From: an uncultured Archangium sp. | GTDB taxonomy: Bacteria; Myxococcota; Myxococcia; Myxococcales; Myxococcaceae | Direction: 5' to 3' | DNA length: 64,000 nt | Assembly (NCBI GenBank): GCA_903905455.1 | Contig: CAIVGN010000046.1 | Span: 62,001-126,000, forward strand | Shown here: positions 1-8,699 of the stretch, piece by piece | Position numbering within the stretch: position 1 is the first letter of the stretch | Layout of the letters: every line of letters starts with the position of its first letter | Made by a program: the position numbers and the translations under genes | The notes under the pieces: generated by a model | The model's database searches: none | Told to the model about the DNA's origin: nothing | The model's input: the letters and a program-made list of their open reading frames with translations, nothing else

Positions 1-18
1 TCGAACGTTCGAGCTGAC

Positions 19-1719
19 GTGCCCATCGACTCACCCAAGGCGCTCCGCGCGCTCGACGAGGCCCAGTTGGCGGCGCTGTGCGCCGAGCTGCGCGAGGAGA
101 TCATCTCGGTCTGCGGGCGCGTCGGCGGGCACCTCGGGGCCTCGTTGGGCGCCGTCGAGCTGATCGTCAGCCTGCACCGGGTCTTCAAGTCGCCCGTCGA
201 TCGCCTGGTCTTCGACGTGGGCCACCAGGCCTACGCGCACAAGCTGCTCACGGGCCGCCGGGAGGGTTTCTCGACGCTGCGCCAGAAGGACGGCGTCGCG
301 CCGTTCCTCGACCCGACCGAGAGCGAGCACGACGCCTTCGGGGCGGGGCACGCCTGCACCGCGCTGTCGGCGGCGCTGGGCCTGCTCGAGGGCAAGCGCG
401 CCCAGGGCCAGCCGGGCGACGTGGTGGCCATCGTCGGTGACGGCGCGCTCACCGGTGGACCCACCTTCGAGGCGCTGAACAACGCGGGGGCCTCGTCGCT
501 GCCGGTCAAGCTGGTGCTCAACGACAACGGCATGAGCATCTCGAAGAACGTCGGCGCGGTGGAGCGGCTCCTGCGCGAAGGCGCGCGGCCCTTCTTCGAG
601 TCGCTGGGGTTCACCTACCTCGGCCCCGTCGACGGCCACGATCTCGAGGCGCTGCAGGCGGCCCTCACCGCCGCGCGGCGTTGCGCGAAGCCGGTGGTGG
701 TGCACGCGCGCACGCAGAAGGGCCGCGGGTTCGCGCCCGCCGAGCTCGACGCGCGCACCCGAGGCCACGCGATGGGCCCGTGGGAGTTGCGCGACGGCAA
801 GCTGGTGCGCAGCCGCCAGGGCCAACAGACGTGGAGCGACGCCTTCGCTTCGGCCCTCGAGGAGCGCATGGCGCGCGACCCGCTGGTGCACGTGGTGACC
901 CCGGCGATGATCGAGGGGAGCTCGCTGACGCGCCTGGTGCAGCGGTTCCCCGGGCGGGTGCACGACGTGGGCATCGCCGAGCAGCACGCGGTCACCTTCG
1001 CCGCGGGCCTCGCGCACGCGGGGCTGCGACCGGTGGTCTGCATCTATTCCACGTTCCTCCAGCGGGCCTACGACCAGGTGGTGCACGACGTGGCGCTCCC
1101 GGGGCTGCCGGTGGTGTTCGCGATCGATCGCGCGGGCCTGGTGGGCGCCGACGGGGCGACGCACCAGGGGGCCTTCGACGTGAGCTTCCTGCGGCCGCTG
1201 CCGGGGCTCACGCTCTACGCCCCGGTCTGGGGCGGCGACGTCGTCGAGGCCCTCGACCTCGCGCTCGCGGCAAGGGGGCCGACGGCCATCCGCTTTCCCC
1301 GGGGCACGCTGCCGGTGGCGCCGGCGCCCGCGCCGATGGGCGTGCGCTGGCTCCAGGACCCGCCCGACGCGCAGGTGCAGCTCGTCACCTTCGGGCACCT
1401 CACGCTCGCGGCGCTCGAAGCCGCGGAGGGCCGGCCGTGGGCCGTGGTGGACGTCGGCGCGCTGCCGCTGTCGGCCGAGGTGGTCGCCCGCCTCGCGCGC
1501 GACGTGCCCATCGTCACCATCGAGGAGGGCACCACGCACGGCGGGCTGGGGAGCGCGGTGCTCGAGGCCCTGGCCTCCGGCGCGATCCGCCCGCGGGTGA
1601 AGGTGCTGGGGTTGCCTGACCAGTTCGTGCGCCACGGCGAGGCCCGGGCGCAGCGCGCGGAGCTGGGCCTGGATGCCCCGGGCATCCGGCGGGCCGCGCT
1701 CGAGGTGATCGCCCCGTGA
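19..1719 (+). CDS. dxs: 1-deoxy-D-xylulose-5-phosphate synthase
   Basis: Thiamine-diphosphate enzyme that condenses pyruvate and glyceraldehyde-3-phosphate in the first step of the MEP isoprenoid pathway; cytosolic. The 566-residue product carries the Dxs signatures in order: GHQAYAHKLLTGR near residue 75, the ThDP/metal motif GDGALTGG with a following Asn near 140-155, LNDNGMSIS, HARTQKGRGFAP, and in the transketolase-like middle domain VGIAEQHAVTFAAGLA with STFLQRAYDQ. It is about 50-60 residues shorter than the usual 620-640, mostly between the N-terminal and pyrimidine-binding domains. The GTG at 19 follows a TGA in another frame at 15-17, which may be the end of an upstream gene outside the window. 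The stop overlaps tlyA by four bases. Confidence 0.95.
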   Translation: MPIDSPKALRALDEAQLAALCAELREEIISVCGRVGGHLGASLGAVELIVSLHRVFKSPVDRLVFDVGHQAYAHKLLTGRREGFSTLRQKDGVAPFLDPTESEHDAFGAGHACTALSAALGLLEGKRAQGQPGDVVAIVGDGALTGGPTFEALNNAGASSLPVKLVLNDNGMSISKNVGAVERLLREGARPFFESLGFTYLGPVDGHDLEALQAALTAARRCAKPVVVHARTQKGRGFAPAELDARTRGHAMGPWELRDGKLVRSRQGQQTWSDAFASALEERMARDPLVHVVTPAMIEGSSLTRLVQRFPGRVHDVGIAEQHAVTFAAGLAHAGLRPVVCIYSTFLQRAYDQVVHDVALPGLPVVFAIDRAGLVGADGATHQGAFDVSFLRPLPGLTLYAPVWGGDVVEALDLALAARGPTAIRFPRGTLPVAPAPAPMGVRWLQDPPDAQVQLVTFGHLTLAALEAAEGRPWAVVDVGALPLSAEVVARLARDVPIVTIEEGTTHGGLGSAVLEALASGAIRPRVKVLGLPDQFVRHGEARAQRAELGLDAPGIRRAALEVIAP

Positions 1720-2450
1720 AGAAGGAGCGCCTCGACGTGTTGGTGCAGGAGCGCGGGCTCGCCGAGTCGCTCAAGCGCGCCCAGGCGCTGATCCTCGCGG
1801 GCCAGGTGGTGGTCGACGACCAGCGCATCGACAAGCCCGGCACGAAGGTCGCGGTCGACTCGGAGCTCCGGCTCAAGGGCGAGGTGATGCCCTACGTCTC
1901 GCGCGGCGGGCTCAAGTTGAAGGGGGCGCTCGATGCGTTTGCCCTCGAGGTGCGCGGGGCGGTGTGCGCGGACATCGGCGCGAGCACCGGTGGGTTCACC
2001 GACTGCCTGCTGCAGGAAGGCGCCCTGCGCGTGCACGCCATCGACGTGGGGCGCGGGCAGCTGCATGAGAAGCTGCGCACGGACGCGCGGGTCATCAGCC
2101 GCGAGCGCGTCAACGCCCGGCACCTGACCGACGACGATCTCCCCGAGCCGGTGCAGGTGGTGGTGATCGACGTGAGCTTCATCTCGCTGGAGCTGGTGCT
2201 CCCCGCGGTGCTCCCGAAGCTCGCGGCTGGCGGGTTGCTCGTGGCGCTGGTGAAGCCGCAGTTCGAGGTGGGCCCCGGGGACATCGACCCGGGCGGGGTG
2301 GTGCGAGACCAGGTGGCGCGGCAAGCCGCCATCGACCGCATTCGCGCGTTCGTCGTGGCGCAGGGCCTCACCGAGCTGGGGGTGATCGACTCGCCGGTGC
2401 CGGGCCCCGCGGGGAACATCGAGGCCCTGCTGGTTTCCCGCCGTCCGTAA
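1716..2450 (+). CDS. tlyA: TlyA family rRNA 2'-O-methyltransferase (S4 + FtsJ-like)
   Basis: Predicted to methylate ribose 2'-OH of cytidines in rRNA using S-adenosylmethionine, the activity known for TlyA of mycobacteria; some homologues were called hemolysins. Residues 1-60 are an S4 RNA-binding domain (RLDVLVQERGLAES, then LILAGQVVVDD). From about residue 60 is an FtsJ/RrmJ-type Rossmann fold with the SAM loop DIGASTGGFTDCLL and the later VVIDVSFISLELVLP and LVKPQFEVGP motifs. The length of 244 residues is typical. The GTG start overlaps the dxs stop (GTGA), so the two are probably translationally coupled; dxs-tlyA adjacency is common in this group. The gene converges on the lipoprotein gene with only three bases between them. 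Confidence 0.93.
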   Translation: MKKERLDVLVQERGLAESLKRAQALILAGQVVVDDQRIDKPGTKVAVDSELRLKGEVMPYVSRGGLKLKGALDAFALEVRGAVCADIGASTGGFTDCLLQEGALRVHAIDVGRGQLHEKLRTDARVISRERVNARHLTDDDLPEPVQVVVIDVSFISLELVLPAVLPKLAAGGLLVALVKPQFEVGPGDIDPGGVVRDQVARQAAIDRIRAFVVAQGLTELGVIDSPVPGPAGNIEALLVSRRP

Positions 2451-2453
2451 CCC

Positions 2454-4097
2454 TCAGGGAACGGGCGTGGGGCCGCGGTCTGATCGGTACTCGGAGTTCG
2501 GCTTCGGCTTGACGAGATCGGTGCCGACGCGCAGCCACACCTGGGCGTTGCCATCGATGCCGATGTTCATCCCGTTGAGCGGGCTCTCGCCGGTGCCGTA
2601 GTCGAGGCGCCAGAGTTCGCCGGTCTGGGGCGAGTCGACGGCGATGATCTCCGTGGGGTACGAGGCGGCCCCTGCGCCGAAGGCGGGCCCCGCCAGCACG
2701 TAGAAGTCGGATCCTGCGCCCGGTTGGAGGCCCACGACCTGGAGGCTTCCGGTGGGCGTGATCGGCACCTCGCCCAGGTTCATGATCGTGCCGAGCTGCG
2801 CCGTGAGGAAGTACACCTGGTACGGGCCGACCACCGCGTAGATGTTGTTGTTCGAGAAGGGGACGATGAGGCGCAGCAGGCCGAAGAAGGTGGGGCTGGT
2901 CCACCTCCGCGCCGAGCCCTCACACAGGCCGCCGGTGGTCGAGCACGAGACCACGGTGGTGCGGATCTGGCCGTCGGGATCGTAGGAGAGCACGGGTAGG
3001 GAGAAGAGCTCGCCGTTGGGGCTGAAGAGGCCCTCGGGGATGATGGGCTCGCTCAGTTCGTTGCGGGGGTACTGCTGCGCGAGGAGCACCGCGGGGATGC
3101 CGTTGACCACCCCGTTGAGCACCGCGCTGGTGGTGAGGTCGTGCTTGTAGGGGACGATGCTCGCCAGGCGGGTGCCCATGTCGAATTCCCAGCGCGACAC
3201 CCAGATCGCCCCGCCCACCTCGTCGACGACCGGGTCGGCGTTCATGATGATGTCCGTCATGAAGCGGTGCTCCCAGCCGTTGTTGTCGTTGAGCGGAGGC
3301 AGCAGCTTGACGATGCGGTTGGCGGTGCCGGGTTCGTTGATCCACACCACGGCGGTGCCGTTCTTCCCCACGCCAATGCGCAGGGCGCGGGTGTTCTTGA
3401 TGCGGTTGCCGGGGACGAAGGTGCCCATGTGCAGCGCGAAGGCGCCGACGCCCGGCTCGAAGATCCACCGGTAGTTGTTCACCGTGCTCAGTTCGCTGAT
3501 CACCGTCGACAGCGAACAGTCGAAGGGCATCTGGGCGACGCGGTTGATCTCGGTGCCGTCCTTGCCGACGCGGACGATCGCGGTGCCGCCGATCTCGGTG
3601 CGCCCGCAGCCGATGAAGGTGTTGGCCGAGCCGCCCAGCCCTCCCTCGGCGATGAAGTTGTCGGGCACCACCTGGGTGCCGCTCGCCGTCGAGAAGCGCT
3701 GGGCGATGGGGAAGAAGGTCACGCCCACCGGTTGGGAGGTGTTGGTGCGGCCGTCGTCGCAGACCACCTTCGCCTTGAGGGTCAGCGAGGTCGCGATTCC
3801 CAGCTGCGAGTAGAAGGGCGCGAAGAAGCCGGCCTCGAGCGTGAACTCCGTGGGGCTCTGCACGTAGTCGATGGTCCGCAGCCGGGTGTTCTGCTGGAGC
3901 AGTTCGATGCCCGCGACCTTCTTGCACCCGCTGACGTTGACGTTCCCGTGCACCGCGTCGCCGATGACGTTGGCGTCGACCACGGTGAGGAAGACCTGCG
4001 GCGGGTTGGCGGGCAGGCCCCCGTCGGTGCCCGTTTCGGGGTCACACGACGAGAGCAGCGCCACCGCGACGACGAAGACGCACGCTGAACGCGCCAT
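2454..4097 (-). CDS. Lipoprotein of unknown function
   Basis: The product begins with Ala-Arg-Ser and a short hydrophobic stretch ending in the lipobox LLSSC, then an acidic linker DPETGTDGG, so it should be an acylated envelope protein. Residues 30-130 look like a beta-rich Ig-like domain (VDANVIGDAVHGNVNVSGC), and the rest (about 400 residues) is beta-strand and glycine rich with repeated value/date-like motifs, which could be a propeller. I recognise no catalytic motif. ATG at 4097 is preferred because GGAGAAG lies about 8 nt upstream; a TTG at 4100 is also in frame. It follows the OmpA-family gene directly, with the stop of that gene inside its leader, so both probably share one transcript. 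Confidence 0.8.
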   Translation of the reverse strand: MARSACVFVVAVALLSSCDPETGTDGGLPANPPQVFLTVVDANVIGDAVHGNVNVSGCKKVAGIELLQQNTRLRTIDYVQSPTEFTLEAGFFAPFYSQLGIATSLTLKAKVVCDDGRTNTSQPVGVTFFPIAQRFSTASGTQVVPDNFIAEGGLGGSANTFIGCGRTEIGGTAIVRVGKDGTEINRVAQMPFDCSLSTVISELSTVNNYRWIFEPGVGAFALHMGTFVPGNRIKNTRALRIGVGKNGTAVVWINEPGTANRIVKLLPPLNDNNGWEHRFMTDIIMNADPVVDEVGGAIWVSRWEFDMGTRLASIVPYKHDLTTSAVLNGVVNGIPAVLLAQQYPRNELSEPIIPEGLFSPNGELFSLPVLSYDPDGQIRTTVVSCSTTGGLCEGSARRWTSPTFFGLLRLIVPFSNNNIYAVVGPYQVYFLTAQLGTIMNLGEVPITPTGSLQVVGLQPGAGSDFYVLAGPAFGAGAASYPTEIIAVDSPQTGELWRLDYGTGESPLNGMNIGIDGNAQVWLRVGTDLVKPKPNSEYRSDRGPTPVP

Positions 4098-4100
4098 CAA

Positions 4101-6254
4101 TCACTTCTCCAGGACGATGAATTCCACGCGGCGATTGAGTTCGCGGCCCCGCGCAGTCAGGTTGGGTGCAATGGGTTTGGAATCACCATAGCCCAACGAC
4201 TCGAGGCGGGCCGCGTCGAGGCCCTGTGAGACGAGGTAGTCCTTCACCGCACGTGCGCGCTCGTCGGAGAGCGCCTGGTTGGCGGCCTTCACGCCGCGGT
4301 TGTCGGTGTGGCCCTCGACCCGAATGCGCTTCACGTTGTTCTTCACCACGGCGTCGACCACCTGCTGGAGGAGGTTGTACGACTCGGGGAGAATGGTCGC
4401 CTTGCCGGTGGCGAAGCGGACCTGCTGGAGGATCTCGATCTTGTCGCCCTTGAAGATCACCAGCACCTTCTTGGGCGAGGGCACCAGGTCGAAGGCCACG
4501 GCGAGCTTGCCGCCGGGCTGCACCTGCACGTCGCGGGTCTGGGCGAGGTAGCCGTCGGCGGTGGCGGTCAGGGTGTAGGTGCCCGCGGGGAGCTCGAGCT
4601 CGGCGGGGGCGGTGCCTTCGGCGGTCTGGGCCTTGGCCTCGGTCGTCCCGGTGAAGGTCACGTCGGCCTTGACCGGCTTCTTGTTCGAGGTGGCGGTGAG
4701 CTCGAACTTCGCCTTCTTCAGGTCGCTCTCGAGGGCCACGTCGGCCCGGGTGGGCTTGGCCGCGTCGACGGTGATCTCGCGCTCCATGGGCTTGTAGCCG
4801 TCGCGGGCGATGGAGAGCTTCACGCTCCTGGCGGTCAGCGGCAGAGACTCGTACTGGCCCTTGTCATCGGTGGCCGAGGGCTTGACGCCCGCGACGGCCA
4901 CCACGACGCCGGGCAGCGGCTTGCCGGTGTCCTTGTCGGTGACCACGCCTTCGAGGCGGGTGGTGCTGGCGGCCTTGGCGACCTCGAGCTTCTTCTCGCG
5001 CAGGGTGTCGACGAAGCGGGTCTCGCCGCGCTGGAAGGGGTCGATGGCGAAGGCGGCGCCGACGAAGAAGTTCCACGGCGGGGTCGCGGGAACGCCGTAG
5101 CCCACCGAGCGGGTGAGGCCGAGGTTGACGCCGGTGAGCAGCGTGAGGTCCTTGATCGCGGTGATCTTGAGGCCCAGGCCCAGCTGCTGCGCCATGGCGG
5201 CGGTGGCGTTGATGAACTTTCCGTCGGGGCCGGTGAGTTCACCGTTGGGCACGCCGAGGGGCGCGGCCAGCGAGTACTCGATGACCGGGGTGATGATGGG
5301 GAAGGGGAACTCCGCGGCGATGCCGAAGTTGAAGCGGTTGTAGGCGTTGACGTTGAGCGCGAACTCCTCGGAGGCGCTCAGGCGCTGCGTCTGCACCAGC
5401 TTGGACGTCGAGTCGATGGTGAACCCGAGGCCCACGGTGAGGATCGCCGGGAGGTACTTCGTCGCGGCGCGGAAGTCGTAGGTCGCCAGCAGGGTAGGCT
5501 TGAAGCCGAAGGCGAAGCGGTCGACGCCCTGGTTGCCGACGCCCGAGAAGGTGAGCAGCCGCAGGTCAGCGCCGGCGTGGAACCCCCTGGCCCATTCCTT
5601 CGAGAGCTTGATGCCCAGCGAGAGATCGCCCAGGGCCTGGATCAGGTTGGGCGAGGTGCGGTTGTTGGTGTTCGCGGCCGCCCCGTAGGACACGAAGATC
5701 TCGCCCCACTCGAAGGGCTGGAAGCTGGCGGCGAAGGTCACCCCGGAGCGGATGTTCTGCGAAGAGAGCACCGGGAAGTTGAGCTGGTTGAAGTACTCGC
5801 CGAGCACGGAGACCCGCAGCACGCCCCTGGGGCCGAGTCGGGCTGACGGTACGAAGAGGTTGCCCACGCCGACCTGCCCGACGGTGACGCGGCCGTTCTC
5901 CGGCGCGTCCCACGAGACACCCCAGGTCGACGGGCTGTGCGGCTCGGTCCCGGGGAGGAAGCGCTCCCTGGTGGAGATGACCCGCGTGTCGGCGTCGATC
6001 GCCTCGACGCCCGCGTCCGTCGCTGCCGGCGCCGGGGTCGCCGTGACCTTCGGGGGCGGTGACGCGCGTTCCGGGACCGCGGCGGGGGTCGGGGGCGGTG
6101 CGGCCTTGGGTTCCACGCGCGCCGGGGGCGGATCGGCCGGCTTCGTCGCGGGGGGCGGCGTAGGCGGGAACGTGTTCCATTCGTCGCCCGTTTGAGCGAA
6201 GGCAGGAGCGGCGGCCAGGACAGCGACGAAGGCGACGAACGAAGAACGGTGCAT
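4101..6254 (-). CDS. OmpA-family outer membrane protein with carboxypeptidase-regulatory and PEGA-like domains
   Basis: A 717-residue envelope protein. A signal peptide ends at AFA (residue 20), followed by a Pro/Ala-rich linker to about residue 90, then about 320 residues of beta-strand-rich sequence resembling an outer-membrane barrel. Around 430-510 is a carboxypeptidase-regulatory-like repeat (GVVTDKDTGKPLPGVVVAVAG), a second PEGA-like repeat lies at about 520-600, and residues 610-717 form an OmpA C-terminal peptidoglycan-binding domain (VEGHTDNRG, LSDERARAVKDYL, NRRVEFI). Inferred role: linking the outer membrane to the wall and possibly sensing or transport. It is the first gene of a two-gene minus-strand unit with the lipoprotein at 2454-4097. 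The ATG at 6254 gives the clean signal peptide. Confidence 0.9.
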   Translation of the reverse strand: MHRSSFVAFVAVLAAAPAFAQTGDEWNTFPPTPPPATKPADPPPARVEPKAAPPPTPAAVPERASPPPKVTATPAPAATDAGVEAIDADTRVISTRERFLPGTEPHSPSTWGVSWDAPENGRVTVGQVGVGNLFVPSARLGPRGVLRVSVLGEYFNQLNFPVLSSQNIRSGVTFAASFQPFEWGEIFVSYGAAANTNNRTSPNLIQALGDLSLGIKLSKEWARGFHAGADLRLLTFSGVGNQGVDRFAFGFKPTLLATYDFRAATKYLPAILTVGLGFTIDSTSKLVQTQRLSASEEFALNVNAYNRFNFGIAAEFPFPIITPVIEYSLAAPLGVPNGELTGPDGKFINATAAMAQQLGLGLKITAIKDLTLLTGVNLGLTRSVGYGVPATPPWNFFVGAAFAIDPFQRGETRFVDTLREKKLEVAKAASTTRLEGVVTDKDTGKPLPGVVVAVAGVKPSATDDKGQYESLPLTARSVKLSIARDGYKPMEREITVDAAKPTRADVALESDLKKAKFELTATSNKKPVKADVTFTGTTEAKAQTAEGTAPAELELPAGTYTLTATADGYLAQTRDVQVQPGGKLAVAFDLVPSPKKVLVIFKGDKIEILQQVRFATGKATILPESYNLLQQVVDAVVKNNVKRIRVEGHTDNRGVKAANQALSDERARAVKDYLVSQGLDAARLESLGYGDSKPIAPNLTARGRELNRRVEFIVLEK

Positions 6255-6283
6255 GGGGACCAGGGGGCGTGGCGGCCGCGCGC

Positions 6284-6367
6284 ACTGTACCCGACATGGT
6301 TTCGGGCAAGGCAGATTTCGTCGTGATTCTCCCTACATCCGCCATGTGGCGGGCAGAGAGCTAGAGT
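6284..6367. promoter_or_regulatory. Divergent promoter region (candidate -10 elements on both strands)
   Basis: On the minus strand TACAGT at 6289-6284 would be a -10 element for the OmpA-family gene, leaving a leader of about 25 nt. On the plus strand TAGAGT at 6362-6367 lies 7 nt before a GTG at 6375, fitting a leaderless start for the hybrid kinase. No convincing -35 boxes are seen. These are pattern matches only. Confidence 0.35.
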
Positions 6368-6374
6368 GATCGAC

Positions 6375-8699
6375 GTGGCGAACGCGACAGGACGGGTGCT
6401 CATCGTTGGGAGTCGGGCCGATGGCCTGGTGTCGCGCCTCGAGGCCCGCGGCTACGCCTGCGAGACGGCGATCGGTTCGGCAGCGCTCGAGCGACGAGAC
6501 TCGGCGGCGCGGCCCGATGCCGTGGTGCTCGCGTCGACGGCGCGCATCGCGCCCTCGTTGTTGGCCGAGGTGCGCAAGCGCCCGGAGTTGCGTCGCATTC
6601 CCGTGTTGATCGACGGCACCGAGGGCTGGCGCGCGTCGCTGCAACGCCTCGACGTCGACGGCGTGGCCGAGTCGTTCGACGGGCTGGAGCGCCAGCTCGC
6701 GGCGAGCCTCAAGGCCCGTCGCCACGTGGAGCGCGACGACCTGGTGCGCCAGCGGCTGGAGCTGATGCTCGAGGTGACGCGGTTGTCGGTGTCGGGCGCG
6801 TCGATCGAGGCGCTGCTGCGCCTGGTGTCGATGCGCATGAGCGAGGGCCTGGGCTGCGAGCGCGTGGCGGTGTTGCAGCTGCAGGGTGGGGTGACCTCGC
6901 GGGCCGCGTTGATCGACGAAGACGATCGCACGCCGATCGATCTCGCGGTCTCGCCCACCTTCCGGCGGGCCCTCGAGACGCGCCAGCCGGTGCAGACCGA
7001 CAGCGGTTGGGTCGTGCCGCTCACCCACGACGTGCGCGAGGTGGCCGCCCTGGTGGTGCGCCGCCGCCAGCCCCTCGAGCAGGAAGAGCTCGATTTCCTC
7101 CAGGCCGTCGGCCTCGCGCTGGCCAACGCCATCGAGCGCCAGCAGGTGCACGCCACCGCGGCGCGCAGCCAGGAGGCCCTCGAGGACGCCTACGTCGAGC
7201 GCTACAAGGAGCTCGTCGAGGCCAACAACCGGCTGCGCTCGCTCGACCGCAAGAAGAACGAGATCATGGCGGTGTTGAGCCACGACCTGCGCGCCCCGCT
7301 CAACGTGCTGCTGGGCTACGCGCACCTGCTGATCACCGACGAAGCGCTCTCGAAGACGCAGCGCGCGAGCTCCGAGGCGATCAACCGGGCAGGGAAGAAG
7401 GTGTTGTCGCTGGTGGAGAACCTCCTCGACCAGGCGCGGGGCTCGGACGGGCGCATCGCGCTCTTCTCGCGGGTGTTCGACGTGAGCGAGGCCGCCCAGG
7501 ACGCGGCGCGCGAGCTCCAGATCCTCGCCGGCGAGAAGGGCCTGGCCCTGCGGGCCGAGGCTCCGCTGAGCCTCGACGTGTTCGCCGACGACCAGAAGAT
7601 CCGCCAGGTGCTGCAGAACCTGATCACCAACGCGCTCACCCATTCGAAGGGGGGCAAGGAAGTGGTGGTGCGGGCCCGGCTGCGCAAGCGCCCCGACGGG
7701 GACGTGGCGCTGATCGAGGTGCGCGACGACGGGCAGGTCAGCGACCCCAACGACGTGCTGATGGCCTTCGATCGCTCGAACGGCCTGGGCCTGTCGATCT
7801 GCCGCGACTTCGTCGAGCGCCACGGTGGCGAGATCTGGGCCGAGGCGCCCGCGGAGGGCGGCGCGCTCTTCGCGTTCACCTTGCCCATGCCCGCCGGCCA
7901 GCACCGCGCGCTGCCCAGCCGGCAGAGCGAGCCGTTGGTGCTGCTGGTCGACGACGACCCGATCTTCAGCCGCATCGCCACGCTGGGGCTCTCGGGTCAC
8001 TACCGGGTCGAGCTGGCGCGCGACGGCAACGAGGCGGTGGCCCGGGCCCGGGCGCTGCTGCCCGACGTGATCATCATGGACGTCTTCATGCCCAACCGGG
8101 ACGGCCTCGACGCGCTGCGCGAGCTGCAGTCGCGGCCGGAGACCGAGGCGATCCCCGTCATCCTGCTCTCGGCGCGGCCCGAGCTGCCCGAGCGCATCAA
8201 GCCCTCCGAGCTGGGCGCCGCGGACTTCGTGGCCAAGCCCCTGCCGCCCAGCGTGCTGTTGGCGCGCGTGCAGGCCGCGGTGCAGCGCAGCCGGGGGCGC
8301 CCCAACCTCGGCGTCGGGCCGGGCAACGACCCGGAGACGGGGCTCTACGATCACATCGGCGTCGCCAACCAGCTCGAGCAGGAGATCAGCCGCAGCGTGC
8401 GCTACGGCCGGCCGCTGGTGCTGGCGGTGCTCAAGCCCCTGCAGCCCTCGGCCGAGAGCGTCGCGCGCTGCGCGGGGCTGGTGCGCAAGGAGCTCGAGCC
8501 CCCCGACTTCGTGGGGCACCTCGGGCAGGGCGTGTTCGTGGTGGTGATGCCCGAGACTGCGGCGCCCGAGGCCCAGTCCCTGATCGGGCGGTTGGTGGGG
8601 CTCCTCGCGGACGAGCGCGTGGCGTACCGTTCGCGCATGATCGACGTGAAGGACATCGAAGGTGGCGCCGAGCGGCTGCTCGAGAGGCTGCTCGCGTGA
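6375..8699 (+). CDS. Hybrid sensor histidine kinase with receiver and degenerate GGDEF-like C-terminus
   Basis: Soluble hybrid kinase; no membrane segment is seen. Order (from GTG 6375): a degenerate receiver-like domain (about 1-110, no clear phospho-acceptor Asp), a GAF-like domain (about 135-260), a short coiled segment, HisKA with LSHDLRAPLN (His303), HATPase with an N box (LQNLITNALTHS) but a shortened, altered ATP lid (DDGQVSDP then NGLGLSIC), then a full receiver (VDDDP, acceptor Asp569 in IIMDVFMP, Lys in AKPLPP). The tail from about 650 starts like GGDEF domains (DPETGLYDH, RYGRPL) but has GHLGQGVF where GGDEF should be, so it should not make c-di-GMP. GTG at 6366 is also in frame, but it lies inside the candidate -10. 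It overlaps the TPR gene by four bases. Confidence 0.85.
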   Translation: MANATGRVLIVGSRADGLVSRLEARGYACETAIGSAALERRDSAARPDAVVLASTARIAPSLLAEVRKRPELRRIPVLIDGTEGWRASLQRLDVDGVAESFDGLERQLAASLKARRHVERDDLVRQRLELMLEVTRLSVSGASIEALLRLVSMRMSEGLGCERVAVLQLQGGVTSRAALIDEDDRTPIDLAVSPTFRRALETRQPVQTDSGWVVPLTHDVREVAALVVRRRQPLEQEELDFLQAVGLALANAIERQQVHATAARSQEALEDAYVERYKELVEANNRLRSLDRKKNEIMAVLSHDLRAPLNVLLGYAHLLITDEALSKTQRASSEAINRAGKKVLSLVENLLDQARGSDGRIALFSRVFDVSEAAQDAARELQILAGEKGLALRAEAPLSLDVFADDQKIRQVLQNLITNALTHSKGGKEVVVRARLRKRPDGDVALIEVRDDGQVSDPNDVLMAFDRSNGLGLSICRDFVERHGGEIWAEAPAEGGALFAFTLPMPAGQHRALPSRQSEPLVLLVDDDPIFSRIATLGLSGHYRVELARDGNEAVARARALLPDVIIMDVFMPNRDGLDALRELQSRPETEAIPVILLSARPELPERIKPSELGAADFVAKPLPPSVLLARVQAAVQRSRGRPNLGVGPGNDPETGLYDHIGVANQLEQEISRSVRYGRPLVLAVLKPLQPSAESVARCAGLVRKELEPPDFVGHLGQGVFVVVMPETAAPEAQSLIGRLVGLLADERVAYRSRMIDVKDIEGGAERLLERLLA

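Noticed and set aside
3-17. Five codons ending in TGA just before dxs
   Set aside because: May be the end of an upstream gene, but too short to identify.
31-1635. Long minus-strand frame opposite dxs; similar long frames lie opposite most real genes (for example 6333-8519, 8402-10645, 13692-17291, 25110-29030, 58135-60387)
   Set aside because: They are Arg/His/Gln-rich shadow frames caused by high GC, with no domains and no ribosome-binding sites.
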